Below, one piece after another: positions 54,650 through 63,642 of a DNA stretch of 64,000 nt. Source of the stretch: Planctomycetota bacterium (GTDB taxonomy: Bacteria; Planctomycetota; Phycisphaerae; Phycisphaerales; UBA1924); the NCBI GenBank assembly GCA_018968885.1, contig JAGWZK010000002.1, forward strand, positions 284,132 through 348,131, read 5' to 3'. How positions within the stretch are numbered: position 1 is the first letter of the stretch; the number at the start of each line of letters is the position of its first letter. Under the pieces are notes generated by a model, which saw only the letters and a program-made list of their open reading frames with translations, had not been told where the DNA came from and made no database searches. Position numbers and translations under genes: made by a program.

Positions 54650-54883
54650 GTCAGTGTCGAGCGTGACGATGGAGTCGCCTTGCACGAGCCAGCCGATCTC
54701 CCGCATCTCCGACGCCACGTCGCCCACCATGTCTCGGTATTGATGATCGTCCTCGGGGAGATGCACCCACGGCTTCCCGTCCGGCTCGGCGAGCCGGGGC
54801 CGCGTCGGAACGGAGTCCGCGTCCGTGAACGCGGCGGCGTGCCCGTTCATCACCGGATCAACATGGGCGGCGGGTTCAGGCAC
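54640..54883 (-). pseudogene. Truncated mobile-element protein (primase-like start)
   Basis: The reading begins GTG at 54883, overlapping the stop of the HTH gene, and gives VPEPAAHVDPVMNGHAAAF..., then RLAEPDGKPWVHLPEDD and MREIGWLVQGDSIVTLD. This recalls the N-terminal part of primase/helicase-type proteins of planctomycete integrative elements, a weak match from memory. After about 54640 the frame becomes antisense of the plus-strand fragment; the frame itself stays open to 54365. The 3' part of the gene is therefore lost. Confidence 0.45.
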
Positions 54884-55133
54884 GGGTGTTGCCCTCCCCG
54901 GTTGCCGACATCGCCACCGCCCCCGCGTCGATGTACGCCAGCACGTCCGCACGCTTGTAGCGGACGGCCCGACCGAGCCGCACGAACGGGATGCCCCGCC
55001 GCTGGCTTCGGTGGTTCCGCAACGTCTGAAGCGGGATGCGAAGCAACTCGGCGACTTCCCGCTCATCGAGCAGTTGGAGCGGGTCGGGGCCGTCGGTCGT
55101 GGGTGCCGTGTCGCGTTGGGTGGGAGTCGCCAT
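54876..55133 (-). CDS. Excisionase-like helix-turn-helix protein
   Basis: An 85-residue DNA-binding protein of the AlpA/excisionase MerR-like type (HTH_17): LDEREVAELLRIPLQTLRNH, then GIPFVRLGRAVRYKRADVLAYIDAG. Such proteins control excision or transcription in phages and integrative elements. Its stop overlaps the GTG of the truncated downstream gene. Four to five 10-bp repeats lie 48 bases upstream and are candidate binding sites. Confidence 0.82.
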   Translation of the reverse strand: MATPTQRDTAPTTDGPDPLQLLDEREVAELLRIPLQTLRNHRSQRRGIPFVRLGRAVRYKRADVLAYIDAGAVAMSATGEGNTRA

Positions 55134-55180
55134 GCCCCATCTAACGGCTCGCGGTATTCGTTGTCATTTGTGTAGGGGCC

Positions 55181-55224
55181 GACTCGGGACGACTCGGGAC
55201 GAGTGGGGCGGACTCGGGCGGACT
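55181..55224. repeat. 10-bp tandem repeats (GACTCGGGAC)
   Basis: GACTCGGGAC, GACTCGGGAC, GAGTGGGGCG, GACTCGGGCG and GACT follow each other at an exact 10-base period, placing equal faces of the helix in register. They lie just upstream of the excisionase-like gene. Confidence 0.65.
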
Positions 55225-55247
55225 GAAGTGACGAGCGGGACTCTTCG

Positions 55248-56678
55248 CTACTTCTCCGTGGGCTCCAACCGGATGTACCCGATGTCGCCGGAGAAGTAAC
55301 CACCCGATAGTTTCAACTTGTACGTCCGACCCTTCGGCACGTCGAAGACGACGTAGCCCTGCTTCGACACGTCCGGGTTCAGCGTCTCCAACACGCCGAT
55401 GGAGTTCTCGATCATCGTCCCCTCGGCGGAACTCTGGTACTCACGCCCCTCCTCGTCGATCAACTTGATCGGCGGCACCATGCGGGCCTTCTTGTCGTCG
55501 TTCCGCACCGTCATTCTCACGAAGAGCCAGTTGGCGTTCGCCCGCTTGTCCAAGAACTGATTGGTGGACAGGCGTTGCGACCAGTGCGAGTCCCACGCAC
55601 AGTACGACGTGTATCCGATGTGAATCGTCTCGCCCTGAGCCTTCTCGACCTTCGCTCGTTCAGCGGCCTCGGCAGCGGCCTTCGCCGCCGCTTTGTCCGC
55701 AGCCGCTTGCCTCGCGGCGGCGGCTTGTTCCTCCGCCGCCTTCCGTGCTGCTTCCGCTGCGGCCTCGGCCTGCCGCTTCGCCTCTTCACGCTTCCCCGTC
55801 ACCGCCGTGATCTGCGGACGGGCCAGAGCGACCGCACGATCCGTCAGCACCGCATGGCCGAAGTCGAGTGCCTTCGGCGGCGTGCCACCGTCACGGAAGC
55901 GGGCGAACTCTTCGTCCGACGCGGACACGAGCGTTGTCGTCACCCACTCGGCATCGGCGGAGTTGCGAATCTTCGTGCGGAGCGATTGGGCGAGCCCGCG
56001 ATTCGGGGCCGAACCGTTGAGTGCTTCGTCAAGCAACACCTCCGCCTTCGCCACGTCCCCGGCGTCGAGCGACTTCTTCGCATCGTCCACGAGTCCCGCC
56101 AACTTCGCGGATGCTTCGGCGTCCGCCTGTGCCTTCGCCAGCACGTCCGCCTGCCGCTTCGCTTCGGCGGCTTGGCGATCCCGCACGACACCACGCCCGG
56201 CGACGGAGAGGCCGATGAGCGATGCCCCGATCAGCACGAACGCCGTCAACTTGAACACGCGCCATGCGGGGCGATCCGGCGAAACCCGCAGGAAGCCGCC
56301 GACCACACGGCGAAGCGGCGGGAGCATGTAGAGGCCGACGAGTGAGAGAACCACGATGCCCGCCCAAAGCGGAACGCCGGGGACCGCCGGGGCGAGGAAC
56401 GCCGCGACGATCAGCACGAGCGAGAGCCAGAGCCGAACGCCCTTCTTCTTCGTTGGCGGGAGTGCCGGTGCAACGGCGGCTGTCCGCGTCGGCATCATCG
56501 GCGGGGCTTGCGTGTGCGGCATGGGCGGTGGTGCCGCCTGCGTCACGGCACGAACACCGGCGACGGCCACGCCCTTCTTAGCACCCATCGCCGCCGCCGA
56601 CGGCACGTCCGCCGCCTCCACGGTGAGTTCGATGGGCTGACCTGTCTCCTGATCGGTGCCGGTGACGACGTACCTCAT
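55248..56678 (-). CDS. Membrane protein with DUF4352-like C-terminus
   Basis: A 476-residue protein. I chose ATG 56678 (MRYVVTGTDQETGQPIELTV), since the 29 codons before it look non-coding. A short N-terminal beta domain and Pro-rich linker are followed by about three membrane helices (LWLSLVLIVAAFLAPAVPG, WAGIVVLSLVGLYMLP, VFKLTAFVLIGASLIGLSVA), a long Ala/Lys/Glu helix (two stretches between about 190 and 350), and a DUF4352/telokin-like beta-sandwich (about 360-476; WLFVRMTVRNDDKKARMVPP). GC content and codon choice are higher in GC than the neighbours, resembling Gemmata-type DNA. It is probably cargo of the same transferred element as the excisionase-like gene. Confidence 0.7.
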   Translation of the reverse strand: MRYVVTGTDQETGQPIELTVEAADVPSAAAMGAKKGVAVAGVRAVTQAAPPPMPHTQAPPMMPTRTAAVAPALPPTKKKGVRLWLSLVLIVAAFLAPAVPGVPLWAGIVVLSLVGLYMLPPLRRVVGGFLRVSPDRPAWRVFKLTAFVLIGASLIGLSVAGRGVVRDRQAAEAKRQADVLAKAQADAEASAKLAGLVDDAKKSLDAGDVAKAEVLLDEALNGSAPNRGLAQSLRTKIRNSADAEWVTTTLVSASDEEFARFRDGGTPPKALDFGHAVLTDRAVALARPQITAVTGKREEAKRQAEAAAEAARKAAEEQAAAARQAAADKAAAKAAAEAAERAKVEKAQGETIHIGYTSYCAWDSHWSQRLSTNQFLDKRANANWLFVRMTVRNDDKKARMVPPIKLIDEEGREYQSSAEGTMIENSIGVLETLNPDVSKQGYVVFDVPKGRTYKLKLSGGYFSGDIGYIRLEPTEK

Positions 56679-56808
56679 GCGTGCATTGTAAATGGTCGGG
56701 TCGAGTCGGATTGTCGGGGCGGGGCGTGTGCGATCCGTCGTCAAGGCCCCCGCCGGGGGCCGCACCCCCGATCATGCCGCCGGAGTAGCACCGGGGTAGC
56801 CCCGACCC

Positions 56809-56846
56809 AAAAACACACCCGGCGGGCCGGATGATCCGACCCGCCG
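56809..56846 (-). terminator. Terminator after tRNA-Lys
   Basis: CGGCGGG (56820-56826) and CCCGCCG (56840-56846) with an inner CCGGA/TCCGA-type stem; on the minus strand the hairpin is followed by GGTGTGTTTTT. It probably ends the tRNA-Lys transcript. Confidence 0.6.
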
Positions 56847-56879
56847 CAGAGTCCGTGATTCACGGGTTGATCTTGAAAG

Positions 56880-56952
<73 letters not shown>

Positions 56953-57163
56953 AAATCGCGGCTGTTGCCAGTCGCGGGGGGAAGTATACGCCCCGCCCCC
57001 CGCAAAATTTCAAGCCGCGTAATCCACTCTACAGCTGGCACACCCACCACAAACCAGCCACACTTTCAGGCCCGGCTTCCGACGCGCCATCCAATAAAAT
57101 ACCGTACCCTTTACAAACAAACCTCCTGGACGCCGCGTACGTACAGACCGTTGCACTCGCTAC

Positions 57164-57169
57164 TACAAT
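57164..57169 (+). promoter_or_regulatory. -10 candidate
   Basis: TACAAT, 41 bases before the ATG at 57211; CGTACA 18 bases further upstream is a weak -35. Confidence 0.35.
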
Positions 57170-57210
57170 GGTTTCGCATCGAGTTCTCGATGATTTGAAA
57201 GGGACCTCAC

Positions 57211-57531
57211 ATGGCAACTGGACGCGTTGATCTGGGCGGCGGCTCAAAGAAATCCGCACCTGCCAAATCCTCTGGCGGAGCCATGGGCAAAAACGACAAG
57301 GCCAAGCTGGGCATCGCCGTCGGTGCTCTCGTCGTCGCTGGCCTCGTCATGGGCTGGTTCCTCGGAGCGTTCGATTCCCTGCTTGAAACCAAAATCCCCG
57401 AGGGTGCCCCGCAAGTCGGCGGCACGCAGGTCACTGCCGAGCAGGCCACAGAATACGAGAACATCAAGAAATACAACGAAGATGCCATCGAAAAAGGCAA
57501 GGCCGAAGGTGCCACATCTGCCGGTAGTTGA
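57211..57531 (+). CDS. Small single-span membrane protein, 106 aa
   Basis: Not recognised. AAAGGGA lies seven bases before the ATG. The N-terminal 30 residues are Gly/Ser/Lys-rich, one membrane helix follows (about 35-55; LGIAVGALVVAGLVMGWFLG), and the C-terminal 50 residues are hydrophilic and partly helical (AEQATEYENIKKYNEDAIEK). The orientation predicts a basic cytoplasmic N-terminus and an outside tail. It is flanked by tRNA-Lys and a convergent large gene. Confidence 0.7.
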   Translation: MATGRVDLGGGSKKSAPAKSSGGAMGKNDKAKLGIAVGALVVAGLVMGWFLGAFDSLLETKIPEGAPQVGGTQVTAEQATEYENIKKYNEDAIEKGKAEGATSAGS

Positions 57532-57563
57532 TCTCCGACCAGTATGTGTTAAATCTGAATGCG

Positions 57564-57591
57564 AAAAACCGCACCGCTGTCGAAGCGGTGC
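57564..57591 (-). terminator. Terminator of BNR-repeat gene
   Basis: GCACCGCT (57571-57578) pairs with AGCGGTGC (57584-57591); on the minus strand GGTTTTT follows. It sits between convergent genes and may serve both. Confidence 0.75.
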
Positions 57592-57630
57592 AGTTGTGCA
57601 ATGGATCGGCCGCAAATCACACCTTCGTCG

Positions 57631-60600
57631 TCACTTCTTCCACTCCGGCAATCTTCCCGGTGTCCATGGCGCACCGGCCTGCTCCAGCTTCCGCTCAATC
57701 GCTGGCAACTCCGTCTCGATCACACTCTTGAGCGCAGCCAACTGCGCCTCAAAGTCCGCCGCCGCGATCTCATATTGCTCGCGCTGGGTGCCCGTCGGAG
57801 GTTGTGTGGTATAGGCCAACCCACTCACCGCGCCCATGACCCGCTCTGAGATTGAGGGAGTCTCGGCGACCATGCGCTTGCCAAAGGTGGGATCACCACT
57901 GAGGGCATCGCGAATCGCCTGCACCTTGTCCTTGAAGCTGTCGATCTCCTTGAGCAGTGCCACATCAGCCGTCGGGGTTTCCAGGACCGCCGCACGTAGG
58001 AACCGAATCCGCCCCTCCACCTCACCCAGCACGCGCGAGGCACCAGCGATAGCCCGAGTCAGGTTGGTCAACTTGCGCTCAAAGGTAAACTTGTCCTGAC
58101 GAGCCGCGTCTTTGGCGGCAAGTGTGGCCAGGTTCAGATCCTTCACCTCAAACTGAACCGGCTCGCCCAGATCCTTCCACACACCATCGATGAGTGTCGC
58201 GACCTGCGCTGAGTAGGTGCCCGGCGGAGCGAGCACACCCGCATCATTCAATTCCCACGGCATTTTCTCGCTCCCACCGATACGGATCGGTGAGGTTTCG
58301 GGATAACGCAGGTTCCATGTGGTGCGATGCACGCCCGCCTCACCACTCACCGCCATCCGCCGCGCCACCGCCCCGCTGCCATCACGAATGGTCAGATACG
58401 CCTCGGCCTTGTCCTCGCGGTCTTCAGCGCGGAATTCGTCGATGGTGGGATACTTCCAGTTCTCACCCTTCATCGCCTCTTTACGCTTTTCCTTGAGTGA
58501 CTTGTGACTGTCTTTGAGGAAGTACGTGATCGTCGCCCCCAATGGCGGGTTCTTGGCGGCATAGTTGGTCGCGCCCGAATAACCACGCCCTGAAGTTCCT
58601 CCCAGCCGCGATTCTTCCACGTACGCCACCGCCGGCTTGATGGGAAAGATGTGCGCGTCTTTGTCAAGCACTTCGGGAGCAAAGTTGCGCAACGGTGAGT
58701 AGTCATCGACGATGTAGAAGCCGCGACCAAAGGTGGCCATGGCCAGGTCTCCTTCGCGGCGTTGAATCTCCAGATCACGCACGGCGATGGTGGGCAGGCC
58801 GGAGAACTTGAACCACTTCTGACCGCCATCCAGCGTGTAATACGCACCAAACTCGGTGCCCACAAAAAGCAGCTTGGGATTCACATGGTCCTCGGCGATG
58901 GTCAGCACCTCACCACGCGCAGGCAGGTCACCAGCGATCGACTTCCACGTGCGGCCACGATCGTCCGAACGCAGGAGGTATGGCGTGAAATCACCCATCT
59001 TGTGATTCTCAAACGCGGCGAACACCGTATCGGCGCTGTGCTGACCGGCTTCCAGATCAGAGATGTAGGTCATCTCAGGAACAATGGGGAAATTCTCGAC
59101 CTTCCGCCAATTTGTCCCGCCATCTTCAGAGACGTGCAGCAAACCATCATCGGTGCCCACATACAAGAGCCCCTCCACCTTGGGTGATTCGCTGAGCGAA
59201 ACCGCATTGCCGAAAATGCTGGTGGACATGTGCTTGGCAACGGCCTCGGGCTTTTGAATCACGCCCATGACCTTGAGTTGGTTTCGGTCGAGGCCGCGCG
59301 TCAAGTTGGGTGAGATCACCGTCCATGAATCGCCACGATCGTCGCTCTTGAGGAGGTAATTCCCCGCCATGTACAGGCGTGTGCTCTTGTGAGGGCTGAT
59401 CAGGATCGGCGTGTCCCAGTTGAAGACAAACGGCTCCTGCCCCTTCTTCTCTTTGGGCTTGATGTCTACCTCTTCACCACTGGCCCGGTCAAACCGCACA
59501 AGGCCGCCATCCTGTGATTCCGTGTACACGATGTTGGGATCAGTCGGATCAACCTGCACTTCAAACCCATCGCCACCCGTCGTTACAAACCAATCCTCAT
59601 TCGCAATGCCAATCCGATCCGTCGTGCGGCTGGGTCCGCCATGCGTGTTATTGTCCTGCGTTCCACCATAGACATAGTAAAACGGCTCGCTGTTATCCAC
59701 TGCCACGCGATAATACTGCACGACAGGAAGATGCGGATAGTGCCGCCAGTACTGACCTCGATCAAAGGAGTCGTACAACCCTCCATCGCACCCCACAAGC
59801 AGGTGATCCGTGTTGTTGGGGTTGATCCACAGGGCGTGATTGTCGACGTGCTTGTCGCGCTCGCCCACGGGCTTGAAGGTCGCGCCACCGTCATCCGACA
59901 CGTTCATGAAGGTGTCCATCGAGTAGACACGCTCTGGATTCTTCGGATCCGGAATCAGTTCGTTGTAATACTGCGGGCTTCCCGACACATACGAACTGCG
60001 CTTCGTCCACGTCTCACCTCGATCCGTGGAGCGGAAGACGCCACTTTCACCTTCAGCTGCTTCGATGATGGCGTAGATGGTGTCGGGTTGCGCTGGCGCG
60101 ATGGCAAGACCAATCTTCCCCTTATCGCCTGCGGGAATTCCGTTGGTCAACTTTCGCCAACTCTCGCCGCCATTGATGGACTTATAGATCGCGGTCTCCG
60201 GCCCGCCATTGATCAGCGTCCACACATGCCGCCGCCGCTGATAGCTCACCGCATAGATCGTCTCGGGATCACGCGGATCAAGATGCACCTCGTTGATGCC
60301 GGTGTTCTCCGAAATCTGCAGAATCGGCCGCCATGTCGTGCCGCCATTGATGGATTTGTACAAGCCGCGATCACCACCCGGCTTCCACAGTGGCCCTTGC
60401 GCCGCGACATACACCGTGTTGGAATCGCGCGGATCGACCTGAATCATCCCGATGTGCTCGGATTCCTTGAGCCCCATGTTGGTGAACGATTTGCCCCCAT
60501 CGCGCGACAGATACACACCATCGCCATACCCCACGCTGCGTTGACTGTTGTTTTCGCCACTGCCAACCCAGATCGTCGCCGGGTTGCTCGGGTCCATGCG

Positions 60601-61014
60601 CAGACACCCGATGCTGTACGACCCGTACCCCTCAAAAATCGGACGAAACGTCAGGCCACCGTTGCTGGTCTTCCACACGTTGCCACTCGCCACCGCGATG
60701 TACCACTCGCTGTGATTGGCCGGGTTCACCACCAGATCGCTGATGCGGCCGCTGGGAAAACCAGGGCCGATACTCCGAGCCGAGATCGCGGCAAACGTTG
60801 ACTTGGTCGCCTGCTTCGGCTCTTTCTTCTTGCCTGCGTCGTCTTTCTTTGCCGTACCGGCTTCCGGCTTGGCGTCGGATTTATCATCCGCCTTGGCATC
60901 TGTCTTGTCATCAACCTTGGCCGCAGAAGTCGCGGCATCCTGCCACGCCCCCGCCGAACTCGACATCGCCATGCCACAAACCAACGCCAACATCCACACC
61001 TTTGAACCAGCCAT
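57631..61014 (-). CDS. Sortilin/BNR-repeat exoprotein (VPS10-like), 1127 aa
   Basis: A 1127-residue exported protein. I chose ATG 61014, which has GGAGG at good spacing and begins the signal peptide MAGSKVWMLALVCGMAMSS. A Lys/Asp/Ala-rich linker follows (about 35-70). The main part (about 80-750) is a large propeller built from Asp-box/BNR repeats: WKTSNGGLTF, YLSRDGGKSF, YKSINGGTTW, YKSINGGESW, FRSTDRGETW, MNVSDDGGATF, LKSDDRGDSW, LHVSEDGGTNW, LRSDDRGRTW. This matches sortilin/VPS10-type and 'glycosyl hydrolase, BNR' proteins of environmental bacteria. The C-terminal 350 residues include a beta domain and a helical tail. Enzymatic activity is not evident despite the usual database name. Confidence 0.83.
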   Translation of the reverse strand: MAGSKVWMLALVCGMAMSSSAGAWQDAATSAAKVDDKTDAKADDKSDAKPEAGTAKKDDAGKKKEPKQATKSTFAAISARSIGPGFPSGRISDLVVNPANHSEWYIAVASGNVWKTSNGGLTFRPIFEGYGSYSIGCLRMDPSNPATIWVGSGENNSQRSVGYGDGVYLSRDGGKSFTNMGLKESEHIGMIQVDPRDSNTVYVAAQGPLWKPGGDRGLYKSINGGTTWRPILQISENTGINEVHLDPRDPETIYAVSYQRRRHVWTLINGGPETAIYKSINGGESWRKLTNGIPAGDKGKIGLAIAPAQPDTIYAIIEAAEGESGVFRSTDRGETWTKRSSYVSGSPQYYNELIPDPKNPERVYSMDTFMNVSDDGGATFKPVGERDKHVDNHALWINPNNTDHLLVGCDGGLYDSFDRGQYWRHYPHLPVVQYYRVAVDNSEPFYYVYGGTQDNNTHGGPSRTTDRIGIANEDWFVTTGGDGFEVQVDPTDPNIVYTESQDGGLVRFDRASGEEVDIKPKEKKGQEPFVFNWDTPILISPHKSTRLYMAGNYLLKSDDRGDSWTVISPNLTRGLDRNQLKVMGVIQKPEAVAKHMSTSIFGNAVSLSESPKVEGLLYVGTDDGLLHVSEDGGTNWRKVENFPIVPEMTYISDLEAGQHSADTVFAAFENHKMGDFTPYLLRSDDRGRTWKSIAGDLPARGEVLTIAEDHVNPKLLFVGTEFGAYYTLDGGQKWFKFSGLPTIAVRDLEIQRREGDLAMATFGRGFYIVDDYSPLRNFAPEVLDKDAHIFPIKPAVAYVEESRLGGTSGRGYSGATNYAAKNPPLGATITYFLKDSHKSLKEKRKEAMKGENWKYPTIDEFRAEDREDKAEAYLTIRDGSGAVARRMAVSGEAGVHRTTWNLRYPETSPIRIGGSEKMPWELNDAGVLAPPGTYSAQVATLIDGVWKDLGEPVQFEVKDLNLATLAAKDAARQDKFTFERKLTNLTRAIAGASRVLGEVEGRIRFLRAAVLETPTADVALLKEIDSFKDKVQAIRDALSGDPTFGKRMVAETPSISERVMGAVSGLAYTTQPPTGTQREQYEIAAADFEAQLAALKSVIETELPAIERKLEQAGAPWTPGRLPEWKK

Positions 61015-61030
61015 GAAACCTCCAGATATC

Positions 61031-61083
61031 AAACTCTTGCTTTTCACTTTCGACTTTAAACTCTCAGCACTCAGTACTTCTTA
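61031..61083 (-). repeat. Degenerate 7-8-bp tandem repeat
   Basis: On the minus strand, the stop codon of the GspG-like gene is followed directly by GAAGTACTGAGTGCTGAGAG and then by AAAGTCGAAAGTGAAAAG-type units. It lies between the two minus-strand genes. Confidence 0.5.
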
Positions 61084-61491
61084 GTACGGCAACGGTGCCG
61101 TCGACACCACATCATCCGCTGTCCCCTTCTGCCCATCCTTACCCATGGAGCGAAACGTCACCAGCGTTCCCTTCACCGGGTCCTCCTTGAACTCAAACGT
61201 GATCACTCCGCCCCACGGATCCTTGAACGTCCCCGGCGGCGCTTCCAAATCCTCCGCCGTCTTGGGAAGCTTGTTGTCGTGCTGCTGCCGATAGTCGCTG
61301 ATCAAGATCGTCAACTGCTGCGTATTGATGTTGAAGACCGCCGCCTGCGCCGTCGCCCGCGACTGAGCCGCCGCGCCCACCGTTCCCTTGCCCTGAATCC
61401 CAAACATCAGGTACAGGGCGATGGCAATGACAATCAGCAGCACCAGCAGGCCGATACCGATATTGCCGCGGCGGTGAGTATCCAGATTCAT
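61081..61491 (-). CDS. GspG-like single-span protein, 136 aa
   Basis: A basic N-terminus, one membrane helix (about 11-31; IGIGLLVLLIVIAIALYLMFG), then a helix and a C-terminal beta region resembling the head of type II secretion pseudopilin GspG: KDPWGGVITFEF ... TFRSMGKDGQKGTADDV, which is the calcium-loop pattern GxDGxxGTxDD. It lacks the G/FTLIE prepilin cleavage site, so it is probably a pilin-head domain on an uncleaved anchor. It is divergent from the ABC transporter gene. Confidence 0.72.
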   Translation of the reverse strand: MNLDTHRRGNIGIGLLVLLIVIAIALYLMFGIQGKGTVGAAAQSRATAQAAVFNINTQQLTILISDYRQQHDNKLPKTAEDLEAPPGTFKDPWGGVITFEFKEDPVKGTLVTFRSMGKDGQKGTADDVVSTAPLPY

Positions 61492-61590
61492 GCCTCAGAG
61501 AATACCCACTTTCTGATCCCCGCCAAGGCCTGCATCGCTGCATCTGCACACCGGGTTTCAGCATCGAATAATGCGGCAGCCTTTCCCACC

Positions 61591-63642
61591 ATGACTAATC
61601 CCCCACCTCCATCACTCACAGATTCCCCCACGTTCAAGCTCGACCCACGGATTCGAGCCAGTCGCCGCCGCTACGCCGCGTACCTGACCCGACGAAAGCA
61701 AGCCCTTGCCAAACAAGGGACAGCGGATGGGGCTGGAGAGTCGGGTGATGCCAAAGACGCCAAGCGCAAACGCGCCCGTTCCTTCATGGATCTTCTCGGT
61801 GCCTTTCTGAAATTGATGAAAGGCCACTACCACACCCTCGCCATCGCACTCATCACCGTCACCCTTTCCACGCTGGCCATCATGGCCCTTCCCGCCAGCA
61901 CCAAGCTCATCATCGATTACATCCTCTCCCCAACTCCCGGTATCGCTGGCATCCCCGACTGGGTCCCCGGCCCGCGCGAGCCAAAGCCACTCCTCTGGTC
62001 CATCTCCCTTTCCATCCTCGCCATCAGCTTCGTCTCCCTCATCATCGCCACCTGGGGCCGCTACCACGCCACGCGCCTCACCAAGCGCATCTCCGCACTC
62101 ATCCGCCGCCGCGCATTCGATCACGCGGCACACCTTCCCCTCCATCGCATCCAGTTCTACAAATCCGGCGGCATCTCCAGCATCCTTCGCGAAGACGCCG
62201 GCCAGGCCGGTGAACTTGTCTTCAGCATGATCTACAACCCCTTCAAAAGCATCATCCAACTCCTCGTCACCCTCATCATCCTCGGCCTCACCGACTGGCG
62301 CATGCTCGTCGGCGGCATCCTCATCATCCCCGTCGTCTTCATCACTCACCGCACCTGGATCACCCGCATCCGCCCCATCTACAAAGACATCCGCGTGCAG
62401 CGCACCAATGTCGATGCCCACACGACGGAAGTCTTTGGCGGCGTGCGCGTCGTCCGCAGTTTCGATCGCACCCGCGCCGAATCCACCCGCTTCACCACCG
62501 GCCAGCACCTCATGATCCGTAAGGAAATGCTCGTCTGGTGGTGGTCGCGCATTCTTGAAGTCGCCTGGGGCGTTCTTATTCCCCTCGCTTCCGGCGCAGT
62601 CACCATCTACGCGGGGTACGCCATTCTCGATGGCTCTCTCACGCTCGGTGATCTCTTCATGTTCACCGCGTATCTCCTCATGCTGCTGGGTCCACTCGAA
62701 CTTCTCACCTCCACCGCCGCCAATATCCAGACCAACCTCGCCGCGTTTGACCGCATTCTCGATCTCGAACAGGAACCACCCGAGTTCGCCGGCATCCCTG
62801 CCACCATCACGCTTGATCCTCACACTGTCCGTGGCGGCATCGAACTCCGCCACGTCACCTTCGCCTACCCCCGCGTGCAATCCGCCTCGCGCGATTCATC
62901 ACCCCTCCCTCCACCAGAACCAGTCCTGCACGACATCAACCTCACCATTCACGCCGGTGAGAACATCGCGCTCGTCGGCGCCTCGGGCGCCGGCAAGACC
63001 ACCCTCTGCAATCTCATCGCCCGCTTCTACGACCCATCCAGCGGCAGCATTTTCCTCGATGGCACCGACCTGAAAACCATCGAACCTGCCTCCTATCGCC
63101 GCTTGCTGGGCATCGTCGAACAGGATGTTTTCCTCTTTGATGGCACCGTCGCCGAGAACATCGCATATGGACGCCGCGATGCGACAAGGGCCCAGATCGA
63201 GCACGCTGCCAAACTCGCCTACGCCCATGATTTCATCACCGGGCTCGAACCTGCCGCAGGTCATGCGGGTGGATACGACACACTGATTGGCGAACGAGGC
63301 GTGCGCCTCAGTGGCGGGCAGAAGCAACGCATCGCCATCGCCCGCGCTCTCCTGGCCGATCCCAAGATTCTGATCCTCGATGAAGCCACGAGTAACCTGG
63401 ATGCGGAGAGTGAAGCGTTCATCCAGCGTTCACTCTCTGACCTCATGAAGGGGCGCACCAGTTTCATCATCGCCCACCGCCTCTCCACCGTGCGCAATGC
63501 CGATCGCATCGTCGTCCTCGATAAGGGCCGCATCATCGAGATCGGGCGGCACGAGGAACTGCTCGCCGCCCGTGGCCGCTACGCCGAACTCTTGCGTACT
63601 CAGATCGAAGCAACACGCGAGGATGTACCGGTGACGAAGTAG
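61591..63642 (+). CDS. ABC transporter, fused permease-ATPase (MsbA/exporter type)
   Basis: A 683-residue half-transporter. A hydrophilic N-terminal extension (about 1-65) precedes six membrane helices (about 75-390) and an ATPase domain (about 400-680). ATPase motifs: Walker A VGASGAGKTT, Q-loop GIVEQDVFLFDGT, signature LSGGQKQRIAIA, Walker B ILILDEATS, and H-loop IIAHRLSTV. The start MTNPPP at 61591 is preferred; the open frame extends upstream but overlaps the divergent gene. The family exports lipids, peptides or drugs. The closest functional guess is lipid A or lipid export, but substrate cannot be read. Confidence 0.93.
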   Translation: MTNPPPPSLTDSPTFKLDPRIRASRRRYAAYLTRRKQALAKQGTADGAGESGDAKDAKRKRARSFMDLLGAFLKLMKGHYHTLAIALITVTLSTLAIMALPASTKLIIDYILSPTPGIAGIPDWVPGPREPKPLLWSISLSILAISFVSLIIATWGRYHATRLTKRISALIRRRAFDHAAHLPLHRIQFYKSGGISSILREDAGQAGELVFSMIYNPFKSIIQLLVTLIILGLTDWRMLVGGILIIPVVFITHRTWITRIRPIYKDIRVQRTNVDAHTTEVFGGVRVVRSFDRTRAESTRFTTGQHLMIRKEMLVWWWSRILEVAWGVLIPLASGAVTIYAGYAILDGSLTLGDLFMFTAYLLMLLGPLELLTSTAANIQTNLAAFDRILDLEQEPPEFAGIPATITLDPHTVRGGIELRHVTFAYPRVQSASRDSSPLPPPEPVLHDINLTIHAGENIALVGASGAGKTTLCNLIARFYDPSSGSIFLDGTDLKTIEPASYRRLLGIVEQDVFLFDGTVAENIAYGRRDATRAQIEHAAKLAYAHDFITGLEPAAGHAGGYDTLIGERGVRLSGGQKQRIAIARALLADPKILILDEATSNLDAESEAFIQRSLSDLMKGRTSFIIAHRLSTVRNADRIVVLDKGRIIEIGRHEELLAARGRYAELLRTQIEATREDVPVTK

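Noticed and set aside
54650..55144. 3' half of the plus-strand frame starting at 54299
   Set aside because: It is antisense to the truncated mobile-element gene and the HTH gene; only the first 117 codons look real.
54884..55303. 5' part of the minus-strand frame ending at 54365
   Set aside because: It is a frame-shifted shadow of the excisionase-like gene; the real downstream gene starts at GTG 54883.
61612..62880. 422-codon minus-strand frame rich in Asp, Glu and Gly
   Set aside because: Antisense of the ABC transporter, whose motifs are unmistakable.
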